Shown in pieces: positions 34,701 to 43,228 of a stretch of 64,000 bases of DNA (the first letter of the stretch is position 1; each line of letters begins with the position of its first letter). Under the pieces are notes generated by a model that was given only the letters and a program-made list of their open reading frames with translations, did no database searches and was not told the DNA's origin. Origin of the DNA: Verrucomicrobium spinosum DSM 4136 = JCM 18804 (GTDB taxonomy: Bacteria; Verrucomicrobiota; Verrucomicrobiia; Verrucomicrobiales; Verrucomicrobiaceae); NCBI RefSeq assembly GCF_000172155.1, contig NZ_ABIZ01000001.1, forward strand, positions 7,349,105-7,413,104. Direction: 5' to 3'. The translations under genes and the position numbers were made by a program.

Positions 34701-35714
34701 CCAGTGGATGCCTGTCACGTCAGCAGCATGAACCTGGTAAGCCTTGCCCAGCAGGCTGTTCACAGTTAAGGTCACCTGGTTGGCCGCCGGCCCGTTGCTC
34801 ACCACCACACTCAGTTTCGAGTTCACGTCACGGGGATTGGTCCCCGCTTTCATCTCCTCATAGTTGGACTGCCCGTCTCCGTCGGCATCCGCGGCACGTG
34901 CCTCAGGCGTGGCCACCAGCATCCCCGCGTCAAAAACCGCACTCCACACCTTGCTCAGCCTTCCATAGGAAGAGACCGTCGTCTCTCCCGGCACATCGTT
35001 GTCCACGATCAGAGAGTTGACGGGAACCTGCGTCGCGCCATCCAGGCGAATGCGGCCCGCAGTGAGCAGTGGCCCGAAGTTGAAGTTTTCCCCGGCAACA
35101 GTGATGGTTCCCCTCCCCCCACTGAGAAGGTTGATAGAGCCGACACTAAAACGGGAGTCAGGCATGCTCCGCACGATCAACTGCCCGCCATTCAGCGTCG
35201 TGATACCACTCCCTCCACGATACTCACCGCAGATGAGCCGGGAAGCCCCGGTGAGTTGCAACGAAGCACCCGTGCTGTCCAGGCTGAAACGGGTAGCACC
35301 CAGATCCAGTTTGGCATCAGCCTGAAGTGAAATCGTAGCCGGCCCCAGAGGGGCCAGGGAAAGACCGATAGTTCCCTGAGTGTGAATGAACGCGCTCTGT
35401 CCCTTCAAGTTCAAAGTGCCCCCACTCAGCTTGATCGTATCTGTCGTTCTCGAAATCAAAGTGGCATCCCCTTGCAGGGTGACCACTTTGTTGGAAAGCG
35501 CATGCTGTTCAGAGGAGTTCGCAGGGTTGTTCAAAATTTCCGCGCGACCTCCGCTGCCAATCACCCCTGGCTTGGTTGAACCTGGAATCCCAAGGGTCCA
35601 ATTGCTGCCAGCCGAGAAGTCGTTGCTCGAAACTCCGGTCCAAATCGTGTCGGCAGCAGCCAATGTGCCGCCCCACGTCATGATGAGACATACCAGACTA
35701 TTGATGGTTTTCAT
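31713..35714 (-). CDS. DUF1800 family protein with Calx-beta and CHRD-like domains
   Basis: 1333 residues from ATG 35714 (MKTINSLVCLIMTWGGTLAAA, a signal peptide). Residues ~20-270 are a beta-helix-like adhesin region (LSGGTLNLKGQSAFIHTQGTIGLSLA). A Calx-beta-like segment lies near ~430-530 (VIRISRTGSSARALPVILTYGG). A CHRD-like segment follows at ~540-650 (ATIRLKGDNASALVNIRFYGL, NPSGEISGPF). The DUF1800 domain starts near 690 (RDIFRFLTQATFGPTQ) and includes LRRRSAFALSEIFVIND, MLKNGCTGSFRTLLEGVATHPTMGLFLSHLRN, ENFAREVMQLFSIGL and AYGRKKEPV. First gene of the operon with DUF1501. Surface location is likely; the biochemical role is unknown. Confidence 0.88.
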   Translation of the reverse strand: MKTINSLVCLIMTWGGTLAAADTIWTGVSSNDFSAGSNWTLGIPGSTKPGVIGSGGRAEILNNPANSSEQHALSNKVVTLQGDATLISRTTDTIKLSGGTLNLKGQSAFIHTQGTIGLSLAPLGPATISLQADAKLDLGATRFSLDSTGASLQLTGASRLICGEYRGGSGITTLNGGQLIVRSMPDSRFSVGSINLLSGGRGTITVAGENFNFGPLLTAGRIRLDGATQVPVNSLIVDNDVPGETTVSSYGRLSKVWSAVFDAGMLVATPEARAADADGDGQSNYEEMKAGTNPRDVNSKLSVVVSNGPAANQVTLTVNSLLGKAYQVHAADVTGIHWSRIGDPVPGTGGQLPITINVSAGQTEFWVSVVDRDQDGDQLTDWEERAIKGFDPTNPDSFGTGQPGADLILAQDWAAGVTNQIVSVSTVSALGYEKEQTPAVIRISRTGSSARALPVILTYGGDPDGTKGSASTSDFVLKSMGGAPISGAVLIPAGSSSVEVLVAPVQDGAVEVPETLACGPLGSTQRTLVKIHDATNVPANDKLLVAQLAPMAGVTSEGSGIATIRLKGDNASALVNIRFYGLTSSQATAILTINSPLGTHLKSLPRGQAEDASWDIIAGQILTTDQAVLDKLLDAGIHLNIASITNPSGEISGPFVPISGSTELVIPPAPPALPALTGSDLERDIFRFLTQATFGPTQVSVEAMKAMVMSPPYNGDRMAAFSAWIDNEFSRPSPDLAPAVDAADAHERYLNTLGAPSDDPSITKALPGNQTKCWHTYAIYAPDQLRRRSAFALSEIFVINDDDRLYEKHVGVSHFEDMLKNGCTGSFRTLLEGVATHPTMGLFLSHLRNQKARYDASGNPISLPDENFAREVMQLFSIGLLHLHEDGSLVLGQNGLPLPTYEQTDITEMAKVFTGWGYSRELKNGVMRDNANFFMGDGGSPHQERVTQRMKNFSDYHDTGAKTFPVLGFNIPAGGTGETDLDAVMDFLSNHPSTAPFIIRRIIQRLVTSNPSAGYIYRVTQVWKNTGGNLGAVIKAVLLDYEARSLDVAGSAAYGRKKEPVVQAIGWLRVLQAHSDIPFSHLADTGVLAKAWYGPAYAMANRFPTELAKFETPPTFIRFKKETLEQLPFGKPSVFNWFLPDFTLPGAIADAGLAVPEFQTVDAITSISQINRFFLSSFVGRDLRTQNNVDANGDPHPVYNPFGYRPGDVNVVTSTTGLEEPYMQIMDTNGDETISPADSAFNQRNSIIEACAALVDQFDLYYCSGALKARHGAGFSTAAPRGDNPRDIIIHTVYLNSTSDASTNHQTQMSALQERLRLASALVMTSPCGMIQK

Positions 35715-35861
35715 AGGAAGGTGGGCATTGCAAAAAACAAGAGGTCTTGAGAATTTCCGTTGTCCCCGGTGGGACATGAGAGCGACGCTACCCAGATGGC
35801 TGCAGCGTCAGTGGAGGCGTTGAGACAGGGGCTCCAAGGATGCCAGCCGCCGGGGTAGAAG

Positions 35862-36020
35862 TCATCCCCGCGGCAGCGGTCGCACCACATAGTTTCCCAT
35901 CATCAGCATCCCGTAACAGGCGGGATGGGCATTGAGGACGCCCAAACCAGCACCATGATGTGAGACTTCGACGATCAACACAGATCTATCCGGAACAACG
36001 CGCAGGAAAAAAAGTATCAT
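35862..36020 (-). CDS. Possible 52-residue small ORF upstream of DUF1800
   Basis: ATG at 36018-36020, stop TGA at 35862-35864. The peptide reads MILFFLRVVPDRSVLIVEV followed by SHHGAGLGVLNAHPACYGML and an Arg-Pro-rich end. The start immediately abuts the tandem ATTARCGCAAA repeats. It lies 147 bases before the DUF1800 start in the same orientation. No family recognised; it could be a leader peptide, a relic, or chance. Confidence 0.3.
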   Translation of the reverse strand: MILFFLRVVPDRSVLIVEVSHHGAGLGVLNAHPACYGMLMMGNYVVRPLPRG

Positions 36021-36052
36021 TTGCGCTAATCTATATGCATCTTTGCGTTAAT
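36020..36052. promoter_or_regulatory. Tandem operator-like direct repeats
   Basis: TTTGCGCTAAT (36020-36030) and TTTGCGTTAAT (36042-36052) are 10/11 identical and start exactly 22 bases apart, i.e. two helical turns on the same face. This spacing is typical for AraC-family half-sites. They lie between the divergent DUF1800 operon and the PAS-AraC gene. Confidence 0.5.
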
Positions 36053-36178
36053 ATTACCTTCCAAAAATGCACCAGGCTTGCTGCACCGGAATGAAGGGCC
36101 TTTTGGCATAAGATGGTTCCTCCGAGGGCTGATCGCAACCAAGACGTGAGGTGAGACATGTAGTTTTAGAGCATCCTA

Positions 36179-36194
36179 AAATGAAGCTTCATTT
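36179..36194. promoter_or_regulatory. 16-base perfect palindrome upstream of the PAS-AraC gene
   Basis: AAATGAAGCTTCATTT is a perfect palindrome ending 33 bases before the ATG at 36228. The symmetry suggests a dimeric regulator's operator or an overlap with the promoter; the protein that binds is unknown. Confidence 0.4.
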
Positions 36195-36227
36195 CCTCTA
36201 ACCCCATCACCACCCCAATTCACCAGC

Positions 36228-36998
36228 ATGAAAAAAGAAATGGTGTTACCAAGATCGTTCCAGTCCTCTTTCTTTGAGAAAATGGGCGGCGAGCAGCAGT
36301 TCCTGATGCTGATCGATCAACTGCCAGACGTGGAATATTTCGCCAAAGACAAAGACGGCCGCTTCGTGGCGGCAAGCAAAAAGACCCTGCACCGGATAGG
36401 CATGAAACGGGAGGAGGAACTTCTGGGGGAGTTTGATTCAGCCATTCATCCTCCCAACGTCGCCCGGGCCATCCGCCTCGATGATATCGAAGTGATGACC
36501 ACCCGCCAGCCGTTGGTGGACCGGGTTGAAGCGCTCTACGCCCACAGCAGAACCCGAGAATGGTTTCTCACCACCAAACTGCCCATCGTGGGCCCTGACA
36601 ACGAAGTCATCGGAGTCATGGGGTTCGTGCGCCCCTACCGACACCTTCCGTCAGGAGGGGACCGTGATACCCACCTGCAGAAGGTGGTCGCCTACATTCG
36701 AAAAAACCACCGCACGCGCATCCTGGTCTCCAGCCTGGCAGACATTGCCCGGATTTCCCAGAGACAGCTCAACCGCAAGTTTCAGGAGTGTTACCACATG
36801 AGCGTCCAGGAATTCATCATGCGCACTCGCATACAGGCAGCAGGTGAGGAGCTCATTCACACAAACAAAACCATCGGTGATATCGCGCTGGACCATGGCT
36901 TCTACGACCAGAGCTTCTTCACCCGTTACTTCCGCCGTCAGACAGGGCAGACACCCCTGGTCTATCGCCGCAACGGACGCAACAGCACGGCGGCCTAG
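36228..36998 (+). CDS. PAS-AraC family transcriptional regulator
   Basis: 256 residues. An N-terminal PAS-like sensor (~20-140; LPDVEYFAKDKDGRFVAASKK, REWFLTTKLPIVGPDNEVIGVMG) precedes an AraC DNA-binding domain (~155-250) with both helix-turn-helix motifs: SSLADIARISQRQLNRKFQE and IGDIALDHGFYDQSFFTRYF followed by RRQTGQTP. It is a close paralogue of the truncated gene at 6214-6867 and shows what that gene has lost. Candidate binding sites lie upstream at 36020-36052 and 36179-36194. Targets may include the divergent DUF1800 operon; the convergent sulfatase gene follows. Confidence 0.88.
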   Translation: MKKEMVLPRSFQSSFFEKMGGEQQFLMLIDQLPDVEYFAKDKDGRFVAASKKTLHRIGMKREEELLGEFDSAIHPPNVARAIRLDDIEVMTTRQPLVDRVEALYAHSRTREWFLTTKLPIVGPDNEVIGVMGFVRPYRHLPSGGDRDTHLQKVVAYIRKNHRTRILVSSLADIARISQRQLNRKFQECYHMSVQEFIMRTRIQAAGEELIHTNKTIGDIALDHGFYDQSFFTRYFRRQTGQTPLVYRRNGRNSTAA

Positions 36999-37065
36999 CA
37001 GGGTGAAAATTCCAGCATGGAACAAAGCCGGATACGCGCCCCCGCCGCATCCGGCCCGACAAGAC

Positions 37066-38640
37066 CTACGACCGCGGGACTTCTGGTGTCTCCCCCGCCC
37101 GCCAGCGGGCTTCCGTGACTTCAGGATCTTCTCCAGTCTCCTCCACCATGGCTTTGTGCATCGCCTCCATCCTTGGCATGTTTTCCTCTTTTCCGGCGAG
37201 ATTGTGCAGCTCCCGGGGATCTTCTCGAAGATTGTAGAGTTCCCTTTCCGGGCCATGCAGTTCGTCCGCGCGTGTGTGGTACACATACTTCCAGTCGCCC
37301 TGGCGGATCATGGCGAAGCCGGATGCCACATAACTGGCATAGTACTCGCTCACCGCCAGGTCTCTCCATGGTGCCGAATGGTCATCCAGCCACGGGATCA
37401 TGGAGACGCCCTTCCAGTCAGAAGGCACCTGTGCCCCTCCGATGGCGGCAATGGTCTGCACCAGATCCAGCACCCCACAGGCACCAGTACGATGCTGCCC
37501 CCCTTTCCATCGTGACGGCCAGCTCACGATGAGCGGAACACGCGCACCGGAGTCAAACATGCAGTTCTTCCACCAGAGCCCGTGTTCACCGAGATTCTCG
37601 CCATGGTCAGAGGTGTATATCACGACCGTATTCTCCGCGAACCTTGAGTTCTTGAGAGCCTCCAGCACCATGCCGATCTGGTCATCGATCCATTCCACCC
37701 GTGCATAGTATCCTTCAAGGGCGCGTTTGGCCAATGCAGGTGGGACGCGTTCAAATTTTCGGTCATTTCTCAGGTGCCGGTAGTTGAGCGGCAGGGTGTC
37801 CACGTAGCCGGGAGGGACCTCCGGAAATGGCACCTTGTCCCTGAAGTGCTCAAGGTACTCCGGCGGTGCCACAAGCGGGTAGTGTGGCGCGATGAATCCA
37901 ATGGTGAGGAAGAACGGCTTGTTGTTGTCCGCACCCCGTTCTTTCAAAAACTTGATGGCGTGATCGCGTCGGACGACATCCACGAATTCATCCATGTCTG
38001 CATGCTCTCCCGCATGCTCAAACTCCTCCCCCAGTTCGTCACCGCGATCTTCAAACCGCCCGGCCGCCAGTCGCTGCCTGGGTTTGATGGCGTTTGAACC
38101 GCGCGCAGCCCGCTCTGCTCCTGGTTCCTTGCCCGGGGTTATCCTGCCGTCTTTTTCTGAGATGATCTGATAGCCGTGGGTCATCCCGCCCTTGTAGTGC
38201 ATCTTGCCATTCAGGTAGGAATCGTAGCCCGCAGCATTGAGGATGCGTGCGAGGCTGGGTGTTCCTTCTGGAACGCCCGGCGTGTTGCTCCAGACTCTGT
38301 GGCCGGACACATACTTGCCGGTGGTGAAAGACTGGCGCGACGGAGTACAGATGGGAGAGGCACAGTAATGAGCGTCAAAGAGAACGCCCCGCTCTGCCAG
38401 CGCATCCAGATGGGGCGTACGGGCCACCTTGTCCCCGGCGCAGCCCATGACACTGGCGTTGTGCTCGTCCGTCATAATGACAATGATGTTGGGGGGGAGC
38501 GGTCTCGCTGCCCTTGCACCAGTAACAGCTGTACCCACCAGAAGACAAATGGCGGCCAGAAAACCACCGCATGAGGCGATCGCTTGTTGATGAAGACCCT
38601 GCCGGACAGGTCGTCGCGTTTTCGTAGGTGAAGCATTCAT
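37066..38640 (-). CDS. S1-type sulfatase, CTPSR active site
   Basis: 524 residues with a signal-like hydrophobic segment (AICLLVGTAVTGARAA). The sulfatase core starts PPNIIVIMTDEHNASVMGCAGDKVARTPHLDALAERGVLF. The catalytic C98-T-P-S-R is the C-x-P-S-R signature that is converted to formylglycine. VVIYTSDHGENLGEHGLWWK and the late DWKYVYHTRADELHGPERELYNLREDP segment are also typical. The N-terminal IMTDEHN metal motif has Glu-His where many enzymes have Asp-Asp. It removes sulfate esters from glycans. It follows the PL8-type lyase gene on the same strand but after a strong hairpin. Confidence 0.9.
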   Translation of the reverse strand: MNASPTKTRRPVRQGLHQQAIASCGGFLAAICLLVGTAVTGARAARPLPPNIIVIMTDEHNASVMGCAGDKVARTPHLDALAERGVLFDAHYCASPICTPSRQSFTTGKYVSGHRVWSNTPGVPEGTPSLARILNAAGYDSYLNGKMHYKGGMTHGYQIISEKDGRITPGKEPGAERAARGSNAIKPRQRLAAGRFEDRGDELGEEFEHAGEHADMDEFVDVVRRDHAIKFLKERGADNNKPFFLTIGFIAPHYPLVAPPEYLEHFRDKVPFPEVPPGYVDTLPLNYRHLRNDRKFERVPPALAKRALEGYYARVEWIDDQIGMVLEALKNSRFAENTVVIYTSDHGENLGEHGLWWKNCMFDSGARVPLIVSWPSRWKGGQHRTGACGVLDLVQTIAAIGGAQVPSDWKGVSMIPWLDDHSAPWRDLAVSEYYASYVASGFAMIRQGDWKYVYHTRADELHGPERELYNLREDPRELHNLAGKEENMPRMEAMHKAMVEETGEDPEVTEARWRAGETPEVPRS

Positions 38641-38714
38641 ATGATTTCCAAATGTCCCACTGCCGCAGTTCGGTTGCCTAAATCATCGGCACCAGACATC
38701 GGAAACTGCACTCT

Positions 38715-38753
38715 GCGCCCCGTTGTTCCCCGCACTTGTGGACAACGGGGCGC
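38715..38753 (-). terminator. Hairpin terminator of the PL8-type lyase gene
   Basis: Perfect 12-base arms GCGCCCCGTTGT (38715-38726) and ACAACGGGGCGC (38742-38753) with a 15-base loop, 21 bases after the lyase stop on the minus strand. No T-run. It divides the lyase from the sulfatase that follows. Confidence 0.65.
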
Positions 38754-38773
38754 TGTTCTAATGCCGCATCCAA

Positions 38774-41700
38774 TCAAGGAAAGACAGGCTGCTGGCGCCA
38801 GGCCTGACTCAAAGCGAGAATCTCCTGCTGGCTGAGCGCAGTGTTGTACATGCGCACATCATCGATCCCGCCTTTGAAGTACCGGCTGCTGTTGTAGGTA
38901 TCGCGGCCAATGTAGAGCGGTTCATTGAAATTCGCATTTACCGCCGTGGCACTCCGGGTGGCGACCAGGAGGCCGCTCCCACCGTCCATATACACCTTCA
39001 CCGTCGTGGGATCGACGACCATCGCAACAAAGGTCCATACCCCGTCTGGAAGAGCAAGTCCTGTGGCGGTGTTCGCCCCGCCCCCTTGCCAGGTAGATCG
39101 CAACTGGTTGCCAACCACTCGCAGACCGGTCAGCGCGCTTCCCCGGCTGAAGGCGATGCCCGCGTACTCTGGCTGGTTGCCATTGCGCTTAACCCACCCG
39201 GTAAGGGTGAACTGATTCCCTGTAACCGGGGGCACTGGTGCCACGATGGCGTCGTTCACGCCATCGAACATCGCCCCGCCCTGGATCACTCCACCTGACC
39301 AGGCAGCTCCCTGCACAGCCCCATCGAGCCCGTTGCCAGACGAGTCCGCTGCGACCACACCGGTCGTCTCGTCCAGAGCCCAGTGTCCCACTGTCGAGGT
39401 GGAAGCGGGGCTGACCGGGATCGTGACATGAACGGGCGCCCCTGCATAGAGAGCGGCCTGATAGTTGCAGCTCGCGTCGTCGCTGGGATCAGGCAGGTTT
39501 ACCGTCACAAGAACTCCGTTGGCGATGTCTGTCACCTGCACCGTCTCTCCAGGGCGTGGATAGATGCCCGGCAGGGTATAGGCATAGGAGCCAACCTTAA
39601 GCGGGGCATTGACGGTGATGTTGAGCTGGGTCGCCAGCAGATCATGTGTCGGATCCGTGGCGGAGAGATCCCAAGAATCTCCATTTCGACGCAATTGAAC
39701 CAGTGCCGGACGGTCAACGCTCACCTGAAGTCCAGAGGACGTAGTGACTGTCGCGGCAGAATGGAATGCCAGTTGCACCACCCCCAGGGTGTGGTCACAG
39801 ATGCCCTGCACGTTGTTTCCGTTGCTCACCACCTCCAGATTGCTCTGCAGATTAGCCAGGTAGCCGGGCATCTCGGCGGCAGTAATGTTCGGCACCACCA
39901 CATAGAAGTACTTTGTAAGCCCTGAGGTGGCCGGGGTCACGCCGTGGCCGACGGCCAGGTGAATGATCGGAACCGAGGAGGTGTCCGCTGGATGGGTGTC
40001 CACAACGGCCGCCCCACCACGGATGTAAAGAGGCTGAGCCCCCTGAGGAAAAACCAGATAGCCAATGCTGCCCTGGTGCAGCCAGGTGGGCCCCGTGAGA
40101 TTGACCGTCTGGTCGATAGATGTACCCGCGGTGATCGTGACCACCGGTCCACCGTTCACACTGTAGCTAAGACTTCCGTCCCACCGTGTCTGATCCACCG
40201 TAGTGATGATGTTCCTGTTCTGCCCCGTCTCCACCCGTCCAACGTTGGATCCCAGTGCGATGGCTTCAGCACCGGGAAAGAACCAGGCCTTGTCCGCCTG
40301 GGCGGCGGAATAGTGCGGGCTCACGGTCGTGAGGGGGCGGTAGCGCATGGCGGCAAATCCACAGGAGCCGTCGGACGCCATGCCTGCGTAGTTGCTGCCT
40401 TTGGCCGCATTGCTGCCTTCCGTCGGAATGGCATCCGTCCGCCATTCTTCCGTCAGGCCTGGCAGAGCATGCCAGTCCCAGCGGCGCTTGACATTGATAT
40501 CGTATTCATTGCCTGTCACCTTAGTCTGGAGAATGCCGCTGCCTGCATGCCAGGACTTGCCTACGGCCTCAAAATCTTCCGCTCCCATGGTGCGATCATT
40601 GGCCATTTTCACTGAAAAATAGAAGGAGTCTGTGCTCGCCACCGCACCTCCTTCGCGATGAACCATGAGATTGCCCACCCAGAAAGGGAAATTGCCCGTG
40701 ACGGACTGGGTACCGGCCGAGAGGGCGTTGCGCCAGTTGATCAAAGCGGCCTCGTTTGTGATCACCGTGGTTGGCTGTTTGGCGTTCAGCAGCGCGGTGA
40801 CATTCCCGGGCAGTCCGGCCGTGAACTTGGTTTTGGAGTCTCCGTAGTAGGACCGACCGCTGACAGTGAAATCAAAGTCCTTTTTGTAGATCATCTTGTC
40901 GTAGGCATGGAGATACCGGTCTGCGATGAACTGATAGCCTTCGCTCCCCAGATCGATGCCGGTGTCTTTGAGCATCTTGTAGCTGATGCTGGGTTCGATA
41001 AGCCACTCCCCACCATAGGCCCACATGGCCGCATCGCTGGCGGAATCGGTGTGATGAGATACCGTGCCGTCGGGCTGGAAGCCAGACTGGCCAAACTGGT
41101 GTGCATTGCGGAACGCGTGGCGAACCCAGAAGACATAGTCATCCAGCACCCCATGCGGCGTCCAGCCGGGCATGTACAGCGCGGAGGGGAAGGAACTGTA
41201 GTAGCCTGCGTACCAATAGGGAATGTAGGTGATGGGCCGGTTGTAGTCAGCCCAGATCGCCGGCAGTGTCACCCATCCGCGGAATCGATGCCCCAAGTTG
41301 GCATCAGAGAAGGCACCCTCAGTATGATTGGTGTCGGTCAACTGCCCCCATCTGGCCCCCGGCGAATTAATTTCCCGATACGAGACCGGATTGCCGAACG
41401 ACAACTGAAAGAACCTCACGAGGTGCTCATGAAGTGCCGTGGCCACAGCGTTTCCACTGCGAACATCCGCCAGCAGGTCCGGCATGAGCCAGACGGCGGG
41501 GCCGGTCATCGGATCCGTAAAGCGCCACTGGTGGGAAAGATCGTTGAACTTGATCACCCCTTTTTCATTGAGGCGGAAGAAGCCGTCCCCATAATCCGTG
41601 CCAATGGGGGTGCCATTGAACAAGACAGTTGCAGGGTCCACCGGGAACTTTTCCAGCAAGGCAGTCATGGCCGAGTAGAGCGCCAGCTTCAGCCTCGTGT

Positions 41701-42400
41701 GATTCGCAGGCGTTCCGCCCGGCCCATACATTGCCGACTGCTTGTACGCCTTGCCCAGCCCACCGATCTTTTTTATCACTTCCACCCACTGGTTCCCCAA
41801 GGCTCCATTCGTGTTGACAAAGTTGCTGATGGGCAAGGTGTAAAACGTGTACCCGCTGAAGCGGCCATTGTTGGCCTCGATCTCCGTCAGCATGGTGCCC
41901 ACGGTCGCATCACTGTAGTTCCCCCCGCCCCAAAGATCCCCATCTGCCAGGGCATGGCTGCTGGCGAAGCTGAGGAACCCGTTCAGCAATGGTTGGGTGA
42001 CTCCGCGAACCACCAGATTTACCGTGGCCAGGGTGCTGGCACCGCTCGACAGGGTGACCGTGAGCGGGTAGTCCACGGGAGAGGCTGACACCGACTGGCC
42101 CGCCTTCACCTTGAGCGCGCCAAAGAGACGACTCACCGAGTCACGCTGGTTCACCAGTTCAAACACGCCAGAGGGATCCGATGCGATGGCCAGGGTGTGG
42201 GAGGCAGGTATGGGAACCTGATGTGCGTTCTTGTTCTCCAGCAAATGAATCTTCCCGTTGACCTCCGCTCCCGCGGGGCTCCCCGTCTGAATGTCAAAAT
42301 AGCCTGCGAACAACGTTTCTGCCGTGGCGGAAACGGGAGAACAAAAAAAAGCGGCCGCCCCGAGGAGGGCCGCCGCCAGTACTTTTCTGATTGGCTTCAT
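38774..42400 (-). CDS. PL8-family-type polysaccharide lyase with C-terminal LamG domain
   Basis: 1208 residues from ATG 42400 (MKPIRKVLAAALLGAAAFFCSPVSATA, a signal peptide). An alpha-toroid (~130-560) carries HQFGQSGFQPDGTVSHHTDSAS and WAYGGEWLIEPSISYKMLKDTG. The super-sandwich has SFYFSVKMANDRTMGAEDFE, RRWDWHALPGLTEEW, DGSCGFAAMRYRPL and KAWFFPGAEAIALGSNV, in the order of chondroitin/hyaluronate lyases. The His-Tyr spacing in the catalytic region differs from the one I recall for PL8, so the exact subfamily is open. The C-terminal ~200 residues are a LamG domain (VGHWALDETTGVVAADSSGNGLDGA, GGIDDVRMYNTALSQQEILAL), probably for glycan binding. It follows Verru_Chthon D on the same strand. Confidence 0.82.
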   Translation of the reverse strand: MKPIRKVLAAALLGAAAFFCSPVSATAETLFAGYFDIQTGSPAGAEVNGKIHLLENKNAHQVPIPASHTLAIASDPSGVFELVNQRDSVSRLFGALKVKAGQSVSASPVDYPLTVTLSSGASTLATVNLVVRGVTQPLLNGFLSFASSHALADGDLWGGGNYSDATVGTMLTEIEANNGRFSGYTFYTLPISNFVNTNGALGNQWVEVIKKIGGLGKAYKQSAMYGPGGTPANHTRLKLALYSAMTALLEKFPVDPATVLFNGTPIGTDYGDGFFRLNEKGVIKFNDLSHQWRFTDPMTGPAVWLMPDLLADVRSGNAVATALHEHLVRFFQLSFGNPVSYREINSPGARWGQLTDTNHTEGAFSDANLGHRFRGWVTLPAIWADYNRPITYIPYWYAGYYSSFPSALYMPGWTPHGVLDDYVFWVRHAFRNAHQFGQSGFQPDGTVSHHTDSASDAAMWAYGGEWLIEPSISYKMLKDTGIDLGSEGYQFIADRYLHAYDKMIYKKDFDFTVSGRSYYGDSKTKFTAGLPGNVTALLNAKQPTTVITNEAALINWRNALSAGTQSVTGNFPFWVGNLMVHREGGAVASTDSFYFSVKMANDRTMGAEDFEAVGKSWHAGSGILQTKVTGNEYDINVKRRWDWHALPGLTEEWRTDAIPTEGSNAAKGSNYAGMASDGSCGFAAMRYRPLTTVSPHYSAAQADKAWFFPGAEAIALGSNVGRVETGQNRNIITTVDQTRWDGSLSYSVNGGPVVTITAGTSIDQTVNLTGPTWLHQGSIGYLVFPQGAQPLYIRGGAAVVDTHPADTSSVPIIHLAVGHGVTPATSGLTKYFYVVVPNITAAEMPGYLANLQSNLEVVSNGNNVQGICDHTLGVVQLAFHSAATVTTSSGLQVSVDRPALVQLRRNGDSWDLSATDPTHDLLATQLNITVNAPLKVGSYAYTLPGIYPRPGETVQVTDIANGVLVTVNLPDPSDDASCNYQAALYAGAPVHVTIPVSPASTSTVGHWALDETTGVVAADSSGNGLDGAVQGAAWSGGVIQGGAMFDGVNDAIVAPVPPVTGNQFTLTGWVKRNGNQPEYAGIAFSRGSALTGLRVVGNQLRSTWQGGGANTATGLALPDGVWTFVAMVVDPTTVKVYMDGGSGLLVATRSATAVNANFNEPLYIGRDTYNSSRYFKGGIDDVRMYNTALSQQEILALSQAWRQQPVFP

Positions 42401-42589
42401 TCGATTGTGGTTTGGGTTGAAGTTGGCTGCAATCACCACGCGCCCGCCCCCTCACCACCATTCCTCACGGGTTCACTAAGTGATCTGACAGCGACTCCTC
42501 CAAATGTCTGACTTCACCCTGTAGTTGCATAAAACCTCAGATCACCTCACCACAGACCAAAAAAAATCACGCCACAGGTGCACACCAGG

Positions 42590-43228
42590 TTAATAGAGCA
42601 CCACCGCCCCCGTGTGGGCATTGATCACGAGGGTACGATAGTTGTCCGGCAGCGTCATTGGATCCGCTTCTGCGGACTTCGCCACATCTTTCTCCAGTGC
42701 GAAGGTTATGCACCATGTCGGGTCCGTTTCGCCTCGCGGCAACGTGGTGCCTCCTTCAGGTTTGAAGGCGAATACGGGCGGAGTTTTCACGGCATCTTCC
42801 ACAGCATCCTCTCCCACCATGGAACTGCGAGACAGGATGTTCGACCACTCGCTGCTCTCCACCATGATGGTGGAGTTGTCCAGCAGGTTGACTTCCCCGT
42901 AAGGCCGCCACTTCCCGGTAGTGCGGTCCGGCAACATCAACTGCCAGCCCTGATGTAGCAGCGGGGCTTCCGGGCCCGGTGCCACCTGCCTTCGCAAGAA
43001 CCGCACCCCGACCATCCGGTTTTCCCGCACGGCAAGCTGTGCGGCATAAGCCATCTCGTTGGTAAACCGGTTCGATGAGGACGTCAATTGCTGGGCCGCA
43101 AGCATCCCCCCCACCGACATTGAGGAAATCACCATAAGGAGAGATATCAATGCCACGACCACCAACATCTCAATCAGAGTAAAGGCTGGCAGGCACCGGG
43201 ACTTGGTGGGAATCAGATCAGTTTTCAC
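42590..43228 (-). CDS. Verru_Chthon cassette protein D (pseudopilin-like)
   Basis: 212 residues. The prepilin-type N-terminus LPAFTLIEMLVVVALISLLMVISSMSVGG has Phe after the expected cleavage site and Glu five residues later, but Ala instead of Gly at -1. The exported part has RFTNEMAYAAQLAVRENRMVGVRFLRR and a closing NAHTGAVVLY. It overlaps the start region of protein C's stop by 11 bases. Verru_Chthon D is one of the four proteins in this lineage-specific cassette. The next gene on the strand is the PL8-type lyase, 189 bases further. Confidence 0.85.
   Translation of the reverse strand: MKTDLIPTKSRCLPAFTLIEMLVVVALISLLMVISSMSVGGMLAAQQLTSSSNRFTNEMAYAAQLAVRENRMVGVRFLRRQVAPGPEAPLLHQGWQLMLPDRTTGKWRPYGEVNLLDNSTIMVESSEWSNILSRSSMVGEDAVEDAVKTPPVFAFKPEGGTTLPRGETDPTWCITFALEKDVAKSAEADPMTLPDNYRTLVINAHTGAVVLY

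Noticed and set aside
40658-42088. 476-codon plus-strand frame inside the PL8-type lyase gene
   Set aside because: Antisense to a lyase with clear signal peptide and domains; the translation shows no recognisable fold.
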